Positions 1 to 8,674 of a DNA stretch of 42,475 bases are shown here, in pieces. The translations under genes were made by a program, and so were the position numbers. This DNA comes from an uncultured Aurantimonas sp. Its GTDB lineage: Bacteria; Pseudomonadota; Alphaproteobacteria; Rhizobiales; Rhizobiaceae. Every line of letters begins with the position of its first letter. Position 1 is the stretch's first letter. Under the pieces are notes generated by a model. The model saw only the letters and a list, made by a program, of their open reading frames with translations. It made no database searches and was not told where the DNA came from. The stretch lies in contig CANKZU010000024.1 in the NCBI GenBank assembly GCA_947488615.1, forward strand, positions 1 through 42,475, in the 5' to 3' direction.

Positions 1-97
1 CGCCAACCAAAAACATCGCCATAAGTCCCAGCAATTCGCCTTCAGAACGAAATTGCGGCGTTTCCGGAGGCGTCCAGATGATCGTGTCGGTTCGCAT
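1..97 (-). CDS. Unidentified protein, N-terminal part only (runs off the left edge)
   Basis: An open frame begins with ATG at 97 and stays open to base 1, giving 32 residues starting MRTDTIIWTPPETPQFR. A good ribosome binding site (AAGGA, six bases before the ATG) supports this start. It lies 235 bases downstream of the amino-acid ABC ATPase on the same strand, so it could be the last gene of that operon. Too little is present to name a family. The competing minus-strand frame at 42-278 has no such ribosome site and overlaps this start, so I preferred this one. Confidence 0.5.
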   Translation of the reverse strand, partial: MRTDTIIWTPPETPQFRSEGELLGLMAMFLVG

Positions 98-332
98 ACG
101 AGTTCCTTAATGTCTGAGTCTTCGGTCCGGCATGCGGCGAAAAGGCCGGCGATGCGAGGGCTGAGAAGGCGCGTTCACCCTCCACCACACCCTCGACCGC
201 TTGATGGCCAGACCTTTCCAGCTCGCGCTGGAATTGATCGCTGGTTCGCGTCGGCATCACGAGCGGGTGCAGTCGCATGATGTCGCCGAAGCGATCCCGC
301 CTCCCCGCTGATGATCCGCGGCCGCATCGGGG

Positions 333-1100
333 TCAGCGGACACTCGCCAGAAAACTCCGAAATCGTTGGGACGTCTGCGCGCGGAACAGGTCGGCTGATG
401 GCCCCTCTTCTTCGACCTTGCCCTGATGAAGAAACATCGTGCGGTTCGAAACGTCTCGCGCAAAGCCCATCTCATGGGTCACCACGAGCATCGTCCGCCC
501 CTCGTCGGCAAGGTTGCGTATGACTGTAAGAACCTCGCCCACCAGTTCCGGATCCAATGCCGAGGTGGGCTCGTCAAAGAGCATCATGTCGGGTTCCATT
601 GCCAGTGCCCGGGCAATGGCCGCCCGCTGTTGTTGCCCGCCCGACAAATGTGCCGGATAATGATCGGAGTGCCGTTCCAAACCAACGCGCGCAAGAACGG
701 CCTCGGCACGTTCCCGCACCTCGTTTTTTGGTTGCCTCAACACCCGTAACGGTCCCTCCATCACGTTTTCCAGGACGGTCATATGGCTCCAGAGATTGAA
801 CTGCTGAAACACCATTCCAAGTCGGGCGCGCAGCCGGCTCAACCTGCGCGGATCGACCACGCGGCCGTTGCGTATCTCGATCTCCTCACCATGCACCTCG
901 ATTCGACCCCGGCTTGGCATTTCCAGGAGATTGAGACAGCGCAGAAAGGTACTTTTCCCCGAGCCGCTTGATCCCAGGATAGCAATCACGTCGCCTTCGT
1001 TCGCCGTGAGGGAAACGCCCTCGAGAACCTTATGGCTTCCAAAGGATTTGTGGATATCTCGGGCAACCAGAACGGGTGACGTTATACCGGGTTCGACCAT
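333..1100 (-). CDS. Polar amino acid ABC transporter, ATP-binding protein
   Basis: Cytoplasmic ATPase of a type-3 amino-acid importer (HisP/GlnQ/OccP group), 255 residues, the normal length. Visible motifs are Walker A GSSGSGKST near residue 43, the ABC signature LSGGQQQR, Walker B MMLFDEPTSALD and the switch histidine in VVTHEMGFAR. It starts two bases after the stop of the upstream permease and closes a four-gene minus-strand set (binding protein, two permeases, ATPase), so co-transcription is very likely. By family, its energy drives import of basic amino acids or opines such as octopine or nopaline. The exact substrate cannot be read from the ATPase. Confidence 0.95.
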   Translation of the reverse strand: MVEPGITSPVLVARDIHKSFGSHKVLEGVSLTANEGDVIAILGSSGSGKSTFLRCLNLLEMPSRGRIEVHGEEIEIRNGRVVDPRRLSRLRARLGMVFQQFNLWSHMTVLENVMEGPLRVLRQPKNEVRERAEAVLARVGLERHSDHYPAHLSGGQQQRAAIARALAMEPDMMLFDEPTSALDPELVGEVLTVIRNLADEGRTMLVVTHEMGFARDVSNRTMFLHQGKVEEEGPSADLFRAQTSQRFRSFLASVR

Positions 1101-1102
1101 AA

Positions 1103-1825
1103 CTAGGCACCAACCATTTGAGTGTTTTCATTCTCTGATGCCGGCCGATATTGCCGGGTGAGCCTTACTTCCAGTAGCTGCCAGACCCGGCCGAACGTGA
1201 AAGAAATCACCAGATATAGGACCGCCGCCTGTACATAGATGCTGAAATCGAAGGTGCGTGAAAAGATCTGCCGAGCTTCACCAGTCAAGTCCAGGATGGT
1301 CACAACGGAAGCGATCGCCGAACCTTTGACCATAAGGACGAATTCGTTGCCCAGGGCCGGCAATGCGATCCGATAGGCATGCGGCAAGATAATCCGACGA
1401 TAAAGCAGGCCCCGACCCATTCCGATGGCCCTGCCTGCCTCGATCTCCCCACCAGCGACACCGCGAATGCCGCCGCGCAAAATCTCGACTTGATAGGCAG
1501 CCGTGTTAAGCCCAAATGTAAGCAAGCAACAAAATAGTGGGTCGCGAAAATATCTCCAAAGACCTAAAACTTGAAGTTCTTCTCTGAATTGGCCAGACCC
1601 GTAGTAAATTAGAAATAACTGCGCCAGCATTGGAGTGCCACGCAGAATGGAGACAAAGAGCGCGATCACCCCCCGGGCGACCGAAGGGCCGTTGGCCCGT
1701 AGGATCGACAGCGGAAGCGCGATCATCGCTCCTGCCAGGGTGGAAATCACCGCCAATTCCAGCGTTACGAACATGCCGTGCAGCAGCTTGGGCCAGTATT
1801 CCGAAAGAATGTGAAAAAAGCTCAT
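1103..1825 (-). CDS. Amino acid ABC transporter permease (HisM-like)
   Basis: Inner-membrane permease of 240 residues with about five hydrophobic segments. The cytoplasmic coupling region is recognisable as EAGRAIGMGRGLLYRRIILPHAYRIALP in the second half, the EAA-type loop that docks on the ATPase. It is separated from the preceding permease stop by one base. By family it pairs with the 1827-2552 product to form the HisQM-like channel. Local GC is lower than in the modules further right, including AT-rich stretches near 1540-1620, which hints at a different origin for this operon. Confidence 0.93.
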   Translation of the reverse strand: MSFFHILSEYWPKLLHGMFVTLELAVISTLAGAMIALPLSILRANGPSVARGVIALFVSILRGTPMLAQLFLIYYGSGQFREELQVLGLWRYFRDPLFCCLLTFGLNTAAYQVEILRGGIRGVAGGEIEAGRAIGMGRGLLYRRIILPHAYRIALPALGNEFVLMVKGSAIASVVTILDLTGEARQIFSRTFDFSIYVQAAVLYLVISFTFGRVWQLLEVRLTRQYRPASENENTQMVGA

Positions 1826-1826
1826 T

Positions 1827-2552
1827 CTAAGCCCGCACGACGCCGCGGTTCGCGCGACGTTCCAGCTTGCCGATCAGGGTTTCCGATATCAGGCAAAGCA
1901 CCCAGTACATCAGGCAAATCACGAGATAAAACGTAAACGGTTGTTTGGTGACACCGACGGCAACGTTGGCCGCTCGCATCAGGTCATCGAGCGCGATGAT
2001 GGAAACCAGTGCAGTATCCTTGATGAGATTGATCCACAAATTACCGAGGCCCGGCAGCGCGAAACGCCAGACCTGTGGCAGGGTGATGCGACGAACGATT
2101 TGCCAATGGCTCATCCCGATGGCATGGGCCGCTTCCGCTTGCCCCGGGTCGAGCGCCTGAAGTGCCCCGCGCAGCACTTCCGACGCGTAGGCACCGAAGG
2201 CCAGACCAAGGGCGGTCATCCCCGCAATGAACGGCGAGAGCTCGACAAATCTTGCTTCTGGGTCAATGGAACGCAACGCCGCGTTCAGCAGCAACGCCGC
2301 GCCGTTATAGACCAAAAAAACCGTGAGAAGCTCCGGCAACCCGCGAAACAGAACGACGTACGCTTTGCCGAGCCCTCGTGCCGCACGGTTTTTCGAACGA
2401 GAGGCAGAGGCGATGACGAGACCGATGAGCAGCCCAAGCGGCAAGGTCATAACCGCCAGCCGGATCGTCACCCACAATCCGGCCAGAAGTTCGTCTCCCC
2501 ATCCGGTGTCGCCGAAAGTCAGCAGCGAAACAAATGCCATTCTGCTATCCAA
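1827..2552 (-). CDS. Amino acid ABC transporter permease (HisQ-like)
   Basis: Inner-membrane permease of 241 residues, the second subunit of the HisQM-type channel. It has an N-terminal hydrophobic block (VTIRLAVMTLPLGLLIGLVIA), then LFRGLPELLTVFLVYNGAALL and the coupling loop EAAHAIGMSHWQIVRRITLPQVWRFALP. It follows the binding-protein gene by 40 bases and precedes the other permease by one base. The two permeases share length and layout but clearly differ in sequence, as expected for a heterodimeric channel. Opine and lysine/arginine/ornithine importers are the closest functional class by arrangement. Confidence 0.93.
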   Translation of the reverse strand: MDSRMAFVSLLTFGDTGWGDELLAGLWVTIRLAVMTLPLGLLIGLVIASASRSKNRAARGLGKAYVVLFRGLPELLTVFLVYNGAALLLNAALRSIDPEARFVELSPFIAGMTALGLAFGAYASEVLRGALQALDPGQAEAAHAIGMSHWQIVRRITLPQVWRFALPGLGNLWINLIKDTALVSIIALDDLMRAANVAVGVTKQPFTFYLVICLMYWVLCLISETLIGKLERRANRGVVRA

Positions 2553-2592
2553 GCCGCCAACGGCGAGATATCATTGAATCCGGCCTTCCGGC

Positions 2593-3390
2593 TCAGTCCA
2601 GGGTATAAATGTCGCGCGAGAAATATACGTCGTTGATCTTCGCGTAAGTCCCGTCCGCGACGATCTGGGCAAGCGCCTCGTTGAGTTGCTTGCGCAGATC
2701 CTCGTCTTCCTTGCGCACGGCCATCCCCACGCCATCACCGACATATTCAACGCTCGTGATCGGCTCGCCGACTAATTCGCAGCACTTGCCGTCCTCGGTC
2801 TTCTCGGTCCATTCGAGCATCGGGATCAGATCAGACACCTGTAAGTCCAGGCGACCGTTAGCGAGGTCGAGATTCACCTCGTCCTGGCTGCGATAGAGGC
2901 GAATGTCCGCGCTCGGATGGACTGCCGAAACATACTCGCCCTGGGTAGCTCCGGCCTGTGCGCCGATAACCTTTCCTTTCAGACCCTTGTCACTGAAGTC
3001 GGTGATGTCGGAGCCTTTCGGGACGACATAAGTCATGGCCGCCTTGTAGTAGGGCTCAGTGAACGACACCTTCTGCTTGCGTTCCTCCGTGATAAACATG
3101 GAGGCCACGATCACGTCGTATTTTCCCGCGAGCAAACCCGGAATGATGCCGTCCCAATCCTGTGCGACGATCGTGCAATCTGCCTGCATTTTCTCGCATA
3201 GGGCGTTGGCTATATCAACGTCGAAACCAAACAGCTTTCCCGACGAATCCACGGCATTGAAAGGAGGATAGGCTCCTTCCGTCGCGATGCGAACCTTATC
3301 CCAGTCCTTGGTCTGAGCCTGTGTCGAGGCAACCGCCAATACGGTTAGGGATGCCGCAGCAAAGCCGGTCAACATTCTCAATACGGTCAT
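2593..3390 (-). CDS. Periplasmic amino acid-binding protein (family 3)
   Basis: Substrate-binding protein of 265 residues with a Sec signal peptide (positively poor start MTVLRM, hydrophobic core, cleavage expected after ASTQA-Q near residue 25). The body shows the family-3 hallmark GAYPPFNAVDSSGKLFGFDVDIANALCEKM, then DWDGIIPGLLAGKYDVIVASM. The cysteines in EKMQADC and GKCCEL fit the LAO/histidine/opine group, in which a disulfide is common. The ATG at 3390 has a strong ribosome site (GGAGG, nine bases before). Its neighbours are the cognate permeases and ATPase. Basic amino acid or opine binding is inference from the subfamily look. Confidence 0.93.
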   Translation of the reverse strand: MTVLRMLTGFAAASLTVLAVASTQAQTKDWDKVRIATEGAYPPFNAVDSSGKLFGFDVDIANALCEKMQADCTIVAQDWDGIIPGLLAGKYDVIVASMFITEERKQKVSFTEPYYKAAMTYVVPKGSDITDFSDKGLKGKVIGAQAGATQGEYVSAVHPSADIRLYRSQDEVNLDLANGRLDLQVSDLIPMLEWTEKTEDGKCCELVGEPITSVEYVGDGVGMAVRKEDEDLRKQLNEALAQIVADGTYAKINDVYFSRDIYTLD

Positions 3391-3893
3391 TTATAATTTC
3401 CTCCACTATTAAGGTGTCTGATGCTCTTTCTCGACGCCGCAACTGCAAGGGCGCGGAAATCTCAAGCCGATGGTGCTGGAATGAGAACTTCTCTGCATCG
3501 GAACAAAGCCCTCCGAAATCGCTAGTCCCATTTGAGCGTTACACGAACGGGTTCGCGCATCTCGCGATCGGCTCCTCCGTTCGAGACGGATCATGCACTC
3601 CAACGGCGTTTAGTATAACGCATGAGGGCACATATAAAAAATCTATGTCGTGAATGCGATATATAATATTTGTGAATGAATAAAACATCCCGATCTACGG
3701 CCTCTCCTCGATGTCGTCTTCGTCATCATGACCCCATTCTCTCGGGAATATGACCCGTCCCCATTGGGTGGTGCAGGGTAAATCTTAACGCATGAAGGGC
3801 GGGGCCTAACCTTGGTTGTGGTCCAGTCGGCCTGCGACCTTCCGGGGGAGGAGTGACGGGCTCATTGTCCGGCGCCACCTCATCTGTTTTGCT
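3391..3893. promoter_or_regulatory. Intergenic region with candidate promoter of the amino-acid ABC operon
   Basis: About 500 bases without a convincing gene between two minus-strand units. On the minus strand a -10-like TATACT (plus 3612-3617) would start a transcript with a leader of about 215 bases for the binding-protein gene; the -35 is poor. Two direct GTGAATG repeats (3650-3656 and 3672-3678, 22 bases start to start, two helical turns) lie upstream in an AT-rich block, as expected for an activator site. Short ORFs here have no family features. I see no clear terminator for the 3894-4817 gene. Confidence 0.3.
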
Positions 3894-4817
3894 CTACAAT
3901 GCGGTGAGGATTGCCCGTGCCGTCATCAAGTCGAGATGCGCGCCGCCACCATTCTTGAAAAGAGTGATGTCGTCCTCACCGCCTCGCCCACTCTTGCCGG
4001 CGACGAGATCGTAGAGATCGCCGCGCACGTCCGAGCAAGTGATCGTGCCGGCATCTAGCGGGATCGCCAATTCGCCAATGTGATCGAGTACGGTCTCGCG
4101 CGCATCGACATGGATCGCAGACTTAACGAGAAGCCCGTCATCGGCCTCGCGCATATCGCGCCGGAAGGCTCCGACGAGATCGACATGGGTGCCGGGCGAG
4201 ACCCACGCACCCTTCAGGATCGGCTGGCGAGACATGGTCGCGGTCGAGACAATGTCGGCGTCCGCCGTGTCCTTCTCCAAATTGCGGCTGCGGCGAACGG
4301 GCAAGCCGTCGGCGCTCAACCGCTGGACGAGGGCCTCGACGCGCTCTGGCGTCCGGTTCCAGAGGGCTATGTCCTCCAGTTCCGCGAACAGGGACGCGTA
4401 AGCGCATGCCAGGTTGCCGGCCACTTCGCCGGCACCGAGAATCACGAGCCGCTTCGATCCGGGCCGTGCGAGGAGCGTCGCGCCGAGCACCGAGTCGCCG
4501 GCTGTCTTCCAACTCGTCACGAGGTCGCTGTCGAGGACCGCGGTGAGCGCGCCGGTCCGATCGTCAAAGAGCAGCATGGCGCCCTGGACCGTCGGCAGGC
4601 CCGCCGCCGCGTTGCCCGGCATCACCGTCACCGACTTTACGCCGACGCCGATGCCCTCGATCCAGGCCGAGCGGCTCAGCAGCGTGTCCGACCCGCGGGT
4701 CAGGAACGTATCGTCGATCGCAGCCTTCGGCCTCCAGTGCCCCTCGCGAAGGGCCTCGACGATCATGGGCCATGTCAGTCGGCCCTCGACGTCGGCTTTC
4801 GTGATGTGCCGCGTCAT
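3894..4817 (-). CDS. Ornithine cyclodeaminase / mu-crystallin family protein
   Basis: Cytoplasmic NAD(P)-dependent enzyme of 307 residues. The nucleotide-binding fold is visible as RLVILGAGEVAGNLACAYA in the middle, preceded by the conserved GVGVKSVTVMPGNAAAGLPTVQG stretch containing the family lysine and followed by HVDLVGAFRRDMREAD. Family members either cyclise ornithine to proline or reduce cyclic imino acids (delta-1-pyrroline-2-carboxylate, ketimines). It overlaps the preceding D-amino-acid-oxidase-like gene by four bases. The pairing suggests a route in which the oxidase makes an imino acid and this enzyme reduces it, or the reverse; that is inference. Confidence 0.9.
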   Translation of the reverse strand: MTRHITKADVEGRLTWPMIVEALREGHWRPKAAIDDTFLTRGSDTLLSRSAWIEGIGVGVKSVTVMPGNAAAGLPTVQGAMLLFDDRTGALTAVLDSDLVTSWKTAGDSVLGATLLARPGSKRLVILGAGEVAGNLACAYASLFAELEDIALWNRTPERVEALVQRLSADGLPVRRSRNLEKDTADADIVSTATMSRQPILKGAWVSPGTHVDLVGAFRRDMREADDGLLVKSAIHVDARETVLDHIGELAIPLDAGTITCSDVRGDLYDLVAGKSGRGGEDDITLFKNGGGAHLDLMTARAILTAL

Positions 4818-5941
4818 GCGAGGCGCTCCGGCGAGAGGTCCTGCGGGCGGATGCCGTGGCCGAGAAGATCAGTCGGCCATGAGTCCGACGCGATGAGGCT
4901 GGCGGCCGCGCGCCCTAGCACCGGCGCCATCATGATGCCGTAGCCGCCCTGTCCCGCCAGCCAGAAGAAGCCCTCGGCCTTGGAGTCGAAACCGACGACG
5001 GGCGCATCGTCGGCGACAAAGCTGCGCAGGCCCGCCCAGGAATGGCCGATCCTGCGCACCTTGAGCAGGGATTCGGCCTCAACCCATTCGACGAGAACCG
5101 CGATGTCGTACTCGTCGGGCTGCACGTCCTGCGGCTCGATCGGCGTCTCGTCGCCCAGCGAGACCATGATCTTGCCAGCGTCGGGCTTCCAGTAGGCCTC
5201 CGTCGTCAGATAGTCGATGGCAGGCATCGCGGTGACATCCATGCCCACCGGCGGATCGAGCAGGATGCCGGTCCGCCGCTTCGGCACGAGGCCTATCTCG
5301 GCGGCGCCGGCCATGGCGCCAATCTGGCCGGCCCAGGCCCCGGCGGCGTTGACGACGACGCGGGCCGTCAACGCATCGCCGCTCGAGGATGCACGCCAGC
5401 CATTCGTTTCGCGCTCGATGCGGTCGATCCGACGATCGCAAACCAAACGCCCGCCCCGTGCCTTGAAGGCACGCAGGTAGCCCTGGTGCAGCGAGGCCAC
5501 GTCGATGTCCTGGATGCCGTCCTCGTAGAACGCCGCTCCGACGCGCTCCGGATTCAGAAGCGGTGCGAGGGTGAGCACGCGCTCCCGGGAGATATTTTCG
5601 ATGCCGTGATCCGCACCGGCCTCCGACACGGTTCGCGCCAGCATCGCGGCAAGCGCTTCCTCCTCGCCGGGCGCCGCAATGGTCAACCCTCCGCGCGGCG
5701 TCAGGAGCGGATGGTCGGCGAAGCCGGGCGGCGGTGCGACGAGGAATTCCGCGCTGGCCCGGTTGAGGCGTCGCACGATCGGGCCGCCGAAATGGCGCGT
5801 ATAGAGAGCCGCCGAGCGGCCAGTGCTGTGATAGCCGGGCAAGGTCTCTGCCTCAAGGAGGACGGTCGAGCCATGCGCTGCGAGCTCAAACGCAGCTGCG
5901 GCGCCCGAGATGCCGCCGCCGATCACCAGATAGTCGTCCAT
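4814..5941 (-). CDS. FAD-dependent oxidoreductase, D-amino acid oxidase (DAO) family
   Basis: Flavoprotein of 375 residues from the ATG at 5941 (MDDYLVIGGGISGAAAAF). The open frame extends to 6037 but that extension lacks homology and would overlap the divergent promoter. The N-terminal Rossmann motif VIGGGISG and glutamate-ended second strand (VLLEAE) bind FAD. The C-terminal signature GLRSFVADDAPVVGF with FWLAGQGGYGIMMAPVLG is typical of DadA/glycine-oxidase/NopA-type dehydrogenases. Substrates in the family are D-amino acids, glycine, sarcosine or opines. It is translationally coupled (ATGA) to the cyclodeaminase-like gene and faces away from the RpiR regulator, which probably controls it. 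Confidence 0.92.
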   Translation of the reverse strand: MDDYLVIGGGISGAAAAFELAAHGSTVLLEAETLPGYHSTGRSAALYTRHFGGPIVRRLNRASAEFLVAPPPGFADHPLLTPRGGLTIAAPGEEEALAAMLARTVSEAGADHGIENISRERVLTLAPLLNPERVGAAFYEDGIQDIDVASLHQGYLRAFKARGGRLVCDRRIDRIERETNGWRASSSGDALTARVVVNAAGAWAGQIGAMAGAAEIGLVPKRRTGILLDPPVGMDVTAMPAIDYLTTEAYWKPDAGKIMVSLGDETPIEPQDVQPDEYDIAVLVEWVEAESLLKVRRIGHSWAGLRSFVADDAPVVGFDSKAEGFFWLAGQGGYGIMMAPVLGRAAASLIASDSWPTDLLGHGIRPQDLSPERLA

Positions 5942-6044
5942 ACCGTCGCCGATTCGTGTTCGCGCATCGCTCGCGCACCGACGCGGCCTCTCGCACGCCC
6001 AGCAAGCCTCTTCCTTGGGCAAAATGCAAGAAAACAAATATCAT

Positions 6045-6080
6045 TTGACTTTATGTAAGAAATATATCTTAGCTTACGCA
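6045..6080 (+). promoter_or_regulatory. Divergent promoter/operator region upstream of the RpiR gene
   Basis: The 5942-6080 gap separates the leftward DAO gene from the rightward regulator and turns AT-rich after 6020. A -35-like TTGACT lies at 6045-6050. It is followed by TAAGAAATATATCTTA (6057-6072), an inverted repeat with five-base arms TAAGA/TCTTA, nested in a wider GTAAG...CTTAC pair. Such a palindrome next to a regulator start is a natural autoregulatory operator. The regulator ATG at 6081 has no Shine-Dalgarno and sits within about ten bases of any plausible -10, so a leaderless or very short-leader transcript is possible. Confidence 0.4.
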
Positions 6081-7172
6081 ATGAACATCGATCCGACCCT
6101 CGAGCCCGTCAGGGACCGGCTGACCGCCGCCTCTTGCAACGGCTCGAAGGCCGACCAGAGCCTTGCCAGCTACATGCTCGCCGAGCTCAACGGCATCGCC
6201 TTCGACACAGCCGCGAGCCTGGCGGCCAAGGTCGGCGTCAGCGAGCCGACTGTCGGCCGCTTCTGCCGCTCGCTCGGCTACAAGAGCTTCAAGGATCTCA
6301 AGAGCCATCTCCAAGCCGATCTCGGCGATAAGCCTTGGCTGATCAGCGATCGGCTGCGTGAGATGCAGGCCCGGGCGCGGGCCGGCGAACACCAGCTTTC
6401 GCGCGGGATGGAGATGGAGATGGCCGGGCTCGTATCGGTCTACGAGCTGGCTCACACGCCGGATTGGTCTCGCGTCGCGAAGCGGCTCGCCACAGTCGAA
6501 CGCGTCTACGTCGCCGGATTCCAGACCGAGCGCGGCGTCGCACAGATCTTCGCCAACCAGTTGCAATACCTACGCGACGGCGTCCACCTGATAGACCTCG
6601 CCGGCGGCAACTTCGCCGAGCTTCTGGCGTCTGATGAACCCGGCCGCTGCCTCGTCGTCTTCGAGGCGCGCCGCTATTCGCGTCTCGCCCGTGTCCTCGC
6701 GGCGGAGGCGAAGGCGGTCGACATCCCGACCACCCTCGTCACCGACCCCTTTTGCGACTGGGGCCGCGCGCTCGTCGACGAGATGTTCGTCGTGCCGACC
6801 CAGTTCGGCCAGTTCTGGGAGTCGAGCGCGCTGATGGCTTCGCTCTCCAACCTCCTCGTCAACAGCGTCTTCCTGGAGATCGGTCCGGCCGTCGAGGCGC
6901 GGCTGGAGCGCATCCAGGCGCTGCACGCCCATTTCACCGGCTATGTCGGAGGGTCCAGCCCTTCGGCTGGCGACAACCCTCTTTCCGATACTTCGTCTCC
7001 GCGCTCCGACGCCATCGAGTGCCCGAACAACAACGATAACAGGGATACAGACGATGACGATTCAGATACGAATGATGCGCGGAACGGCGCTGGCGACCTT
7101 GGGCCTGGCGGCGACGCTGACGGCAAGCGCGGCGATGGCGCAGTCCGCGACGGTGGTGCTGCCGGCCGGTGA
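6081..7172 (+). CDS. MurR/RpiR family transcriptional regulator with unusual C-terminal tail
   Basis: DNA-binding regulator. An N-terminal helix-turn-helix (LAAKVGVSEPTVGRFCRSLGYKSFKDLK, about residues 45-75) is followed by a SIS sugar-isomerase-like domain (from VYVAGFQTERG to WESSALMASLSNLLVN). I chose the ATG at 6081 because homology starts there; upstream TTG/ATG options at 6015/6024 lie in promoter DNA. Family members normally end near residue 290, which here corresponds to HAHFTGYVGG. This frame continues about 70 residues in an Asp/Asn-rich low-complexity tail and overlaps the next gene by 119 bases. Loss of the normal stop by an indel is likely. It probably controls both the divergent oxidase pair and the downstream importer. 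Confidence 0.88.
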   Translation: MNIDPTLEPVRDRLTAASCNGSKADQSLASYMLAELNGIAFDTAASLAAKVGVSEPTVGRFCRSLGYKSFKDLKSHLQADLGDKPWLISDRLREMQARARAGEHQLSRGMEMEMAGLVSVYELAHTPDWSRVAKRLATVERVYVAGFQTERGVAQIFANQLQYLRDGVHLIDLAGGNFAELLASDEPGRCLVVFEARRYSRLARVLAAEAKAVDIPTTLVTDPFCDWGRALVDEMFVVPTQFGQFWESSALMASLSNLLVNSVFLEIGPAVEARLERIQALHAHFTGYVGGSSPSAGDNPLSDTSSPRSDAIECPNNNDNRDTDDDDSDTNDARNGAGDLGPGGDADGKRGDGAVRDGGAAGR

Positions 7173-8637
7173 GCTAGGCGCCACGTCCTACGATCCCATC
7201 CGCGCCTCCAAGCTGAACACCGCCAACGCGCTGATCTACGACCGGCTCGTCGAGCAGGACGCCGACCAGTCCTACCACCCGCATCTCGCCACCTCCTGGG
7301 AGGAAGCGGCGGACGGCATGAGCTGGACGTTCAAGCTGAAGGAGGGCGTTACCTTCCATGACGGGTCGGCGTTCGACGCGCAGACCATCGTCGACTGGAT
7401 CCCCGATTTTGCCGGCACGGAGAACGCGTTCCTGGCCGAAGCCATTGAAAGCGTCGAGGTGATCGATCCGCTGACGATCAAGTTCGTCATGAGCCGGCCT
7501 GAGCCGAACCTTCTCTACAATCTTGCCAGCACTTTCATGGGCGTGCCGGGACAGGCGGCCTACGAGGCAGCCGGCGAGGACTACGGCGTCTCCTCCGCCG
7601 TCGGCACCGGACCCTTCAAGCTGGACAGCTTCTCGATCGGCCTGGAGACGGTGCTGAGCCGCAACGACGACTATGCCTGGGCGTCCGAGCTCTCCGAGAA
7701 CCAGGGCCCGGCGCATCTCGAAGCCATCACCTTTCGCGAGATCGCCGACCAGTCGACGGCCTTCCTCGAATTGAAGACTGGCGGTGTGGACGTGTTGCTC
7801 GGCGTGCCGACCGACTTCCTCGAGATCCTGAAGGCCGAACCGAACGTCAAGATCGTCACGATCCCCGGCACGGGCATCAACTACATGCCGATCAACGTGA
7901 CGGCGCTGCCCTTCGACGACATCAAGGTGCGCCAGGCTACGGCGCTCGCGGTCAATCAGAAGGCGATCCTCGACAGCGTCTATAACGGCGTCGGCGCCGA
8001 GGCGCACAACTTTCTGATCTCATCGCTGCCCGAGGCGGACGTCGCGCCCGAGCTCAACGTCTCCTTCGACGTGGAGAAGGCCAACGCCCTTCTCGACGAG
8101 GCCGGCTGGGCGATGGGCAGCGACGGCATTCGCGAAAAGGACGGCAAACGCCTCGAGGTCAAGCTCTTCACGCAGAACGACACTGAGTTCAAACGCCTCT
8201 CCCAGGTCATCCAGGCGCAGCTGAAGGATATCGGCATGGCGGCCGACATCACGGTCTTCGACGCCAGCACGATCCGCGATGAATATAAGCGCAACACGCA
8301 CCAGCTCGCCGTGCGGAACTACGACTGGAACAATTCGGACATCCTCGATTGGTTCTTCTCCGGTGAGCGGCTCGGCTATCCCAACGTGTCGATGTGGAAC
8401 GACCCGGAATCGGAGCGTCTCAACAAGATCGCGATGACGGAATCGAAGACGTCCGAAGAGCGGATCGCCAATTTCCGTGCCCTTCACGAATACATCCTCT
8501 CGCAGTCGCTCTTCGTGCCGATCTACGAGCCGACGACCAACATCGCCTACAACACCGACACCATCCAATTGCCGGGCGCCATCCGCGGCCCGCGCTTCCG
8601 CTCACAGACGGTGCTGGACATGAAGCCGGCCGAATAG
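7054..8637 (+). CDS. Peptide/opine ABC transporter substrate-binding protein (family 5)
   Basis: Periplasmic binding protein of 527 residues. The ATG at 7054 follows AGGGA by eight bases and opens a clear Sec signal peptide (basic MTIQIRMMRG, hydrophobic core, cleavage after SAAMA-Q). The frame is open upstream to 6943 but that part is regulator coding sequence. Family-5 signatures follow: ANALIYDRLVEQD, LATSWEEAADGMSWTFKLKEGVTFHDGSAFDA and VGTGPFKL. Family 5 binds di/oligopeptides, nickel, opines and some sugars. It is the first gene of a complete A-B-C-D-F importer plus a metallopeptidase, so peptide or modified amino-acid uptake is the best guess. Confidence 0.93.
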   Translation: MTIQIRMMRGTALATLGLAATLTASAAMAQSATVVLPAGELGATSYDPIRASKLNTANALIYDRLVEQDADQSYHPHLATSWEEAADGMSWTFKLKEGVTFHDGSAFDAQTIVDWIPDFAGTENAFLAEAIESVEVIDPLTIKFVMSRPEPNLLYNLASTFMGVPGQAAYEAAGEDYGVSSAVGTGPFKLDSFSIGLETVLSRNDDYAWASELSENQGPAHLEAITFREIADQSTAFLELKTGGVDVLLGVPTDFLEILKAEPNVKIVTIPGTGINYMPINVTALPFDDIKVRQATALAVNQKAILDSVYNGVGAEAHNFLISSLPEADVAPELNVSFDVEKANALLDEAGWAMGSDGIREKDGKRLEVKLFTQNDTEFKRLSQVIQAQLKDIGMAADITVFDASTIRDEYKRNTHQLAVRNYDWNNSDILDWFFSGERLGYPNVSMWNDPESERLNKIAMTESKTSEERIANFRALHEYILSQSLFVPIYEPTTNIAYNTDTIQLPGAIRGPRFRSQTVLDMKPAE

Positions 8638-8674
8638 AGCGCACCCAAACGGTCCGACGGGAAGGGAGACCGGG

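Noticed and set aside
42..278. Minus-strand 78-codon frame between the left-edge gene and the ATPase
   Set aside because: No ribosome site or family features, and it overlaps the better-supported start at 97 in another frame.
5942..6037. N-terminal extension of the DAO-family protein
   Set aside because: The 32 extra residues are Cys/Arg-rich, without a signal-peptide pattern, and precede the FAD motif that normally starts the protein; the region is the divergent promoter.
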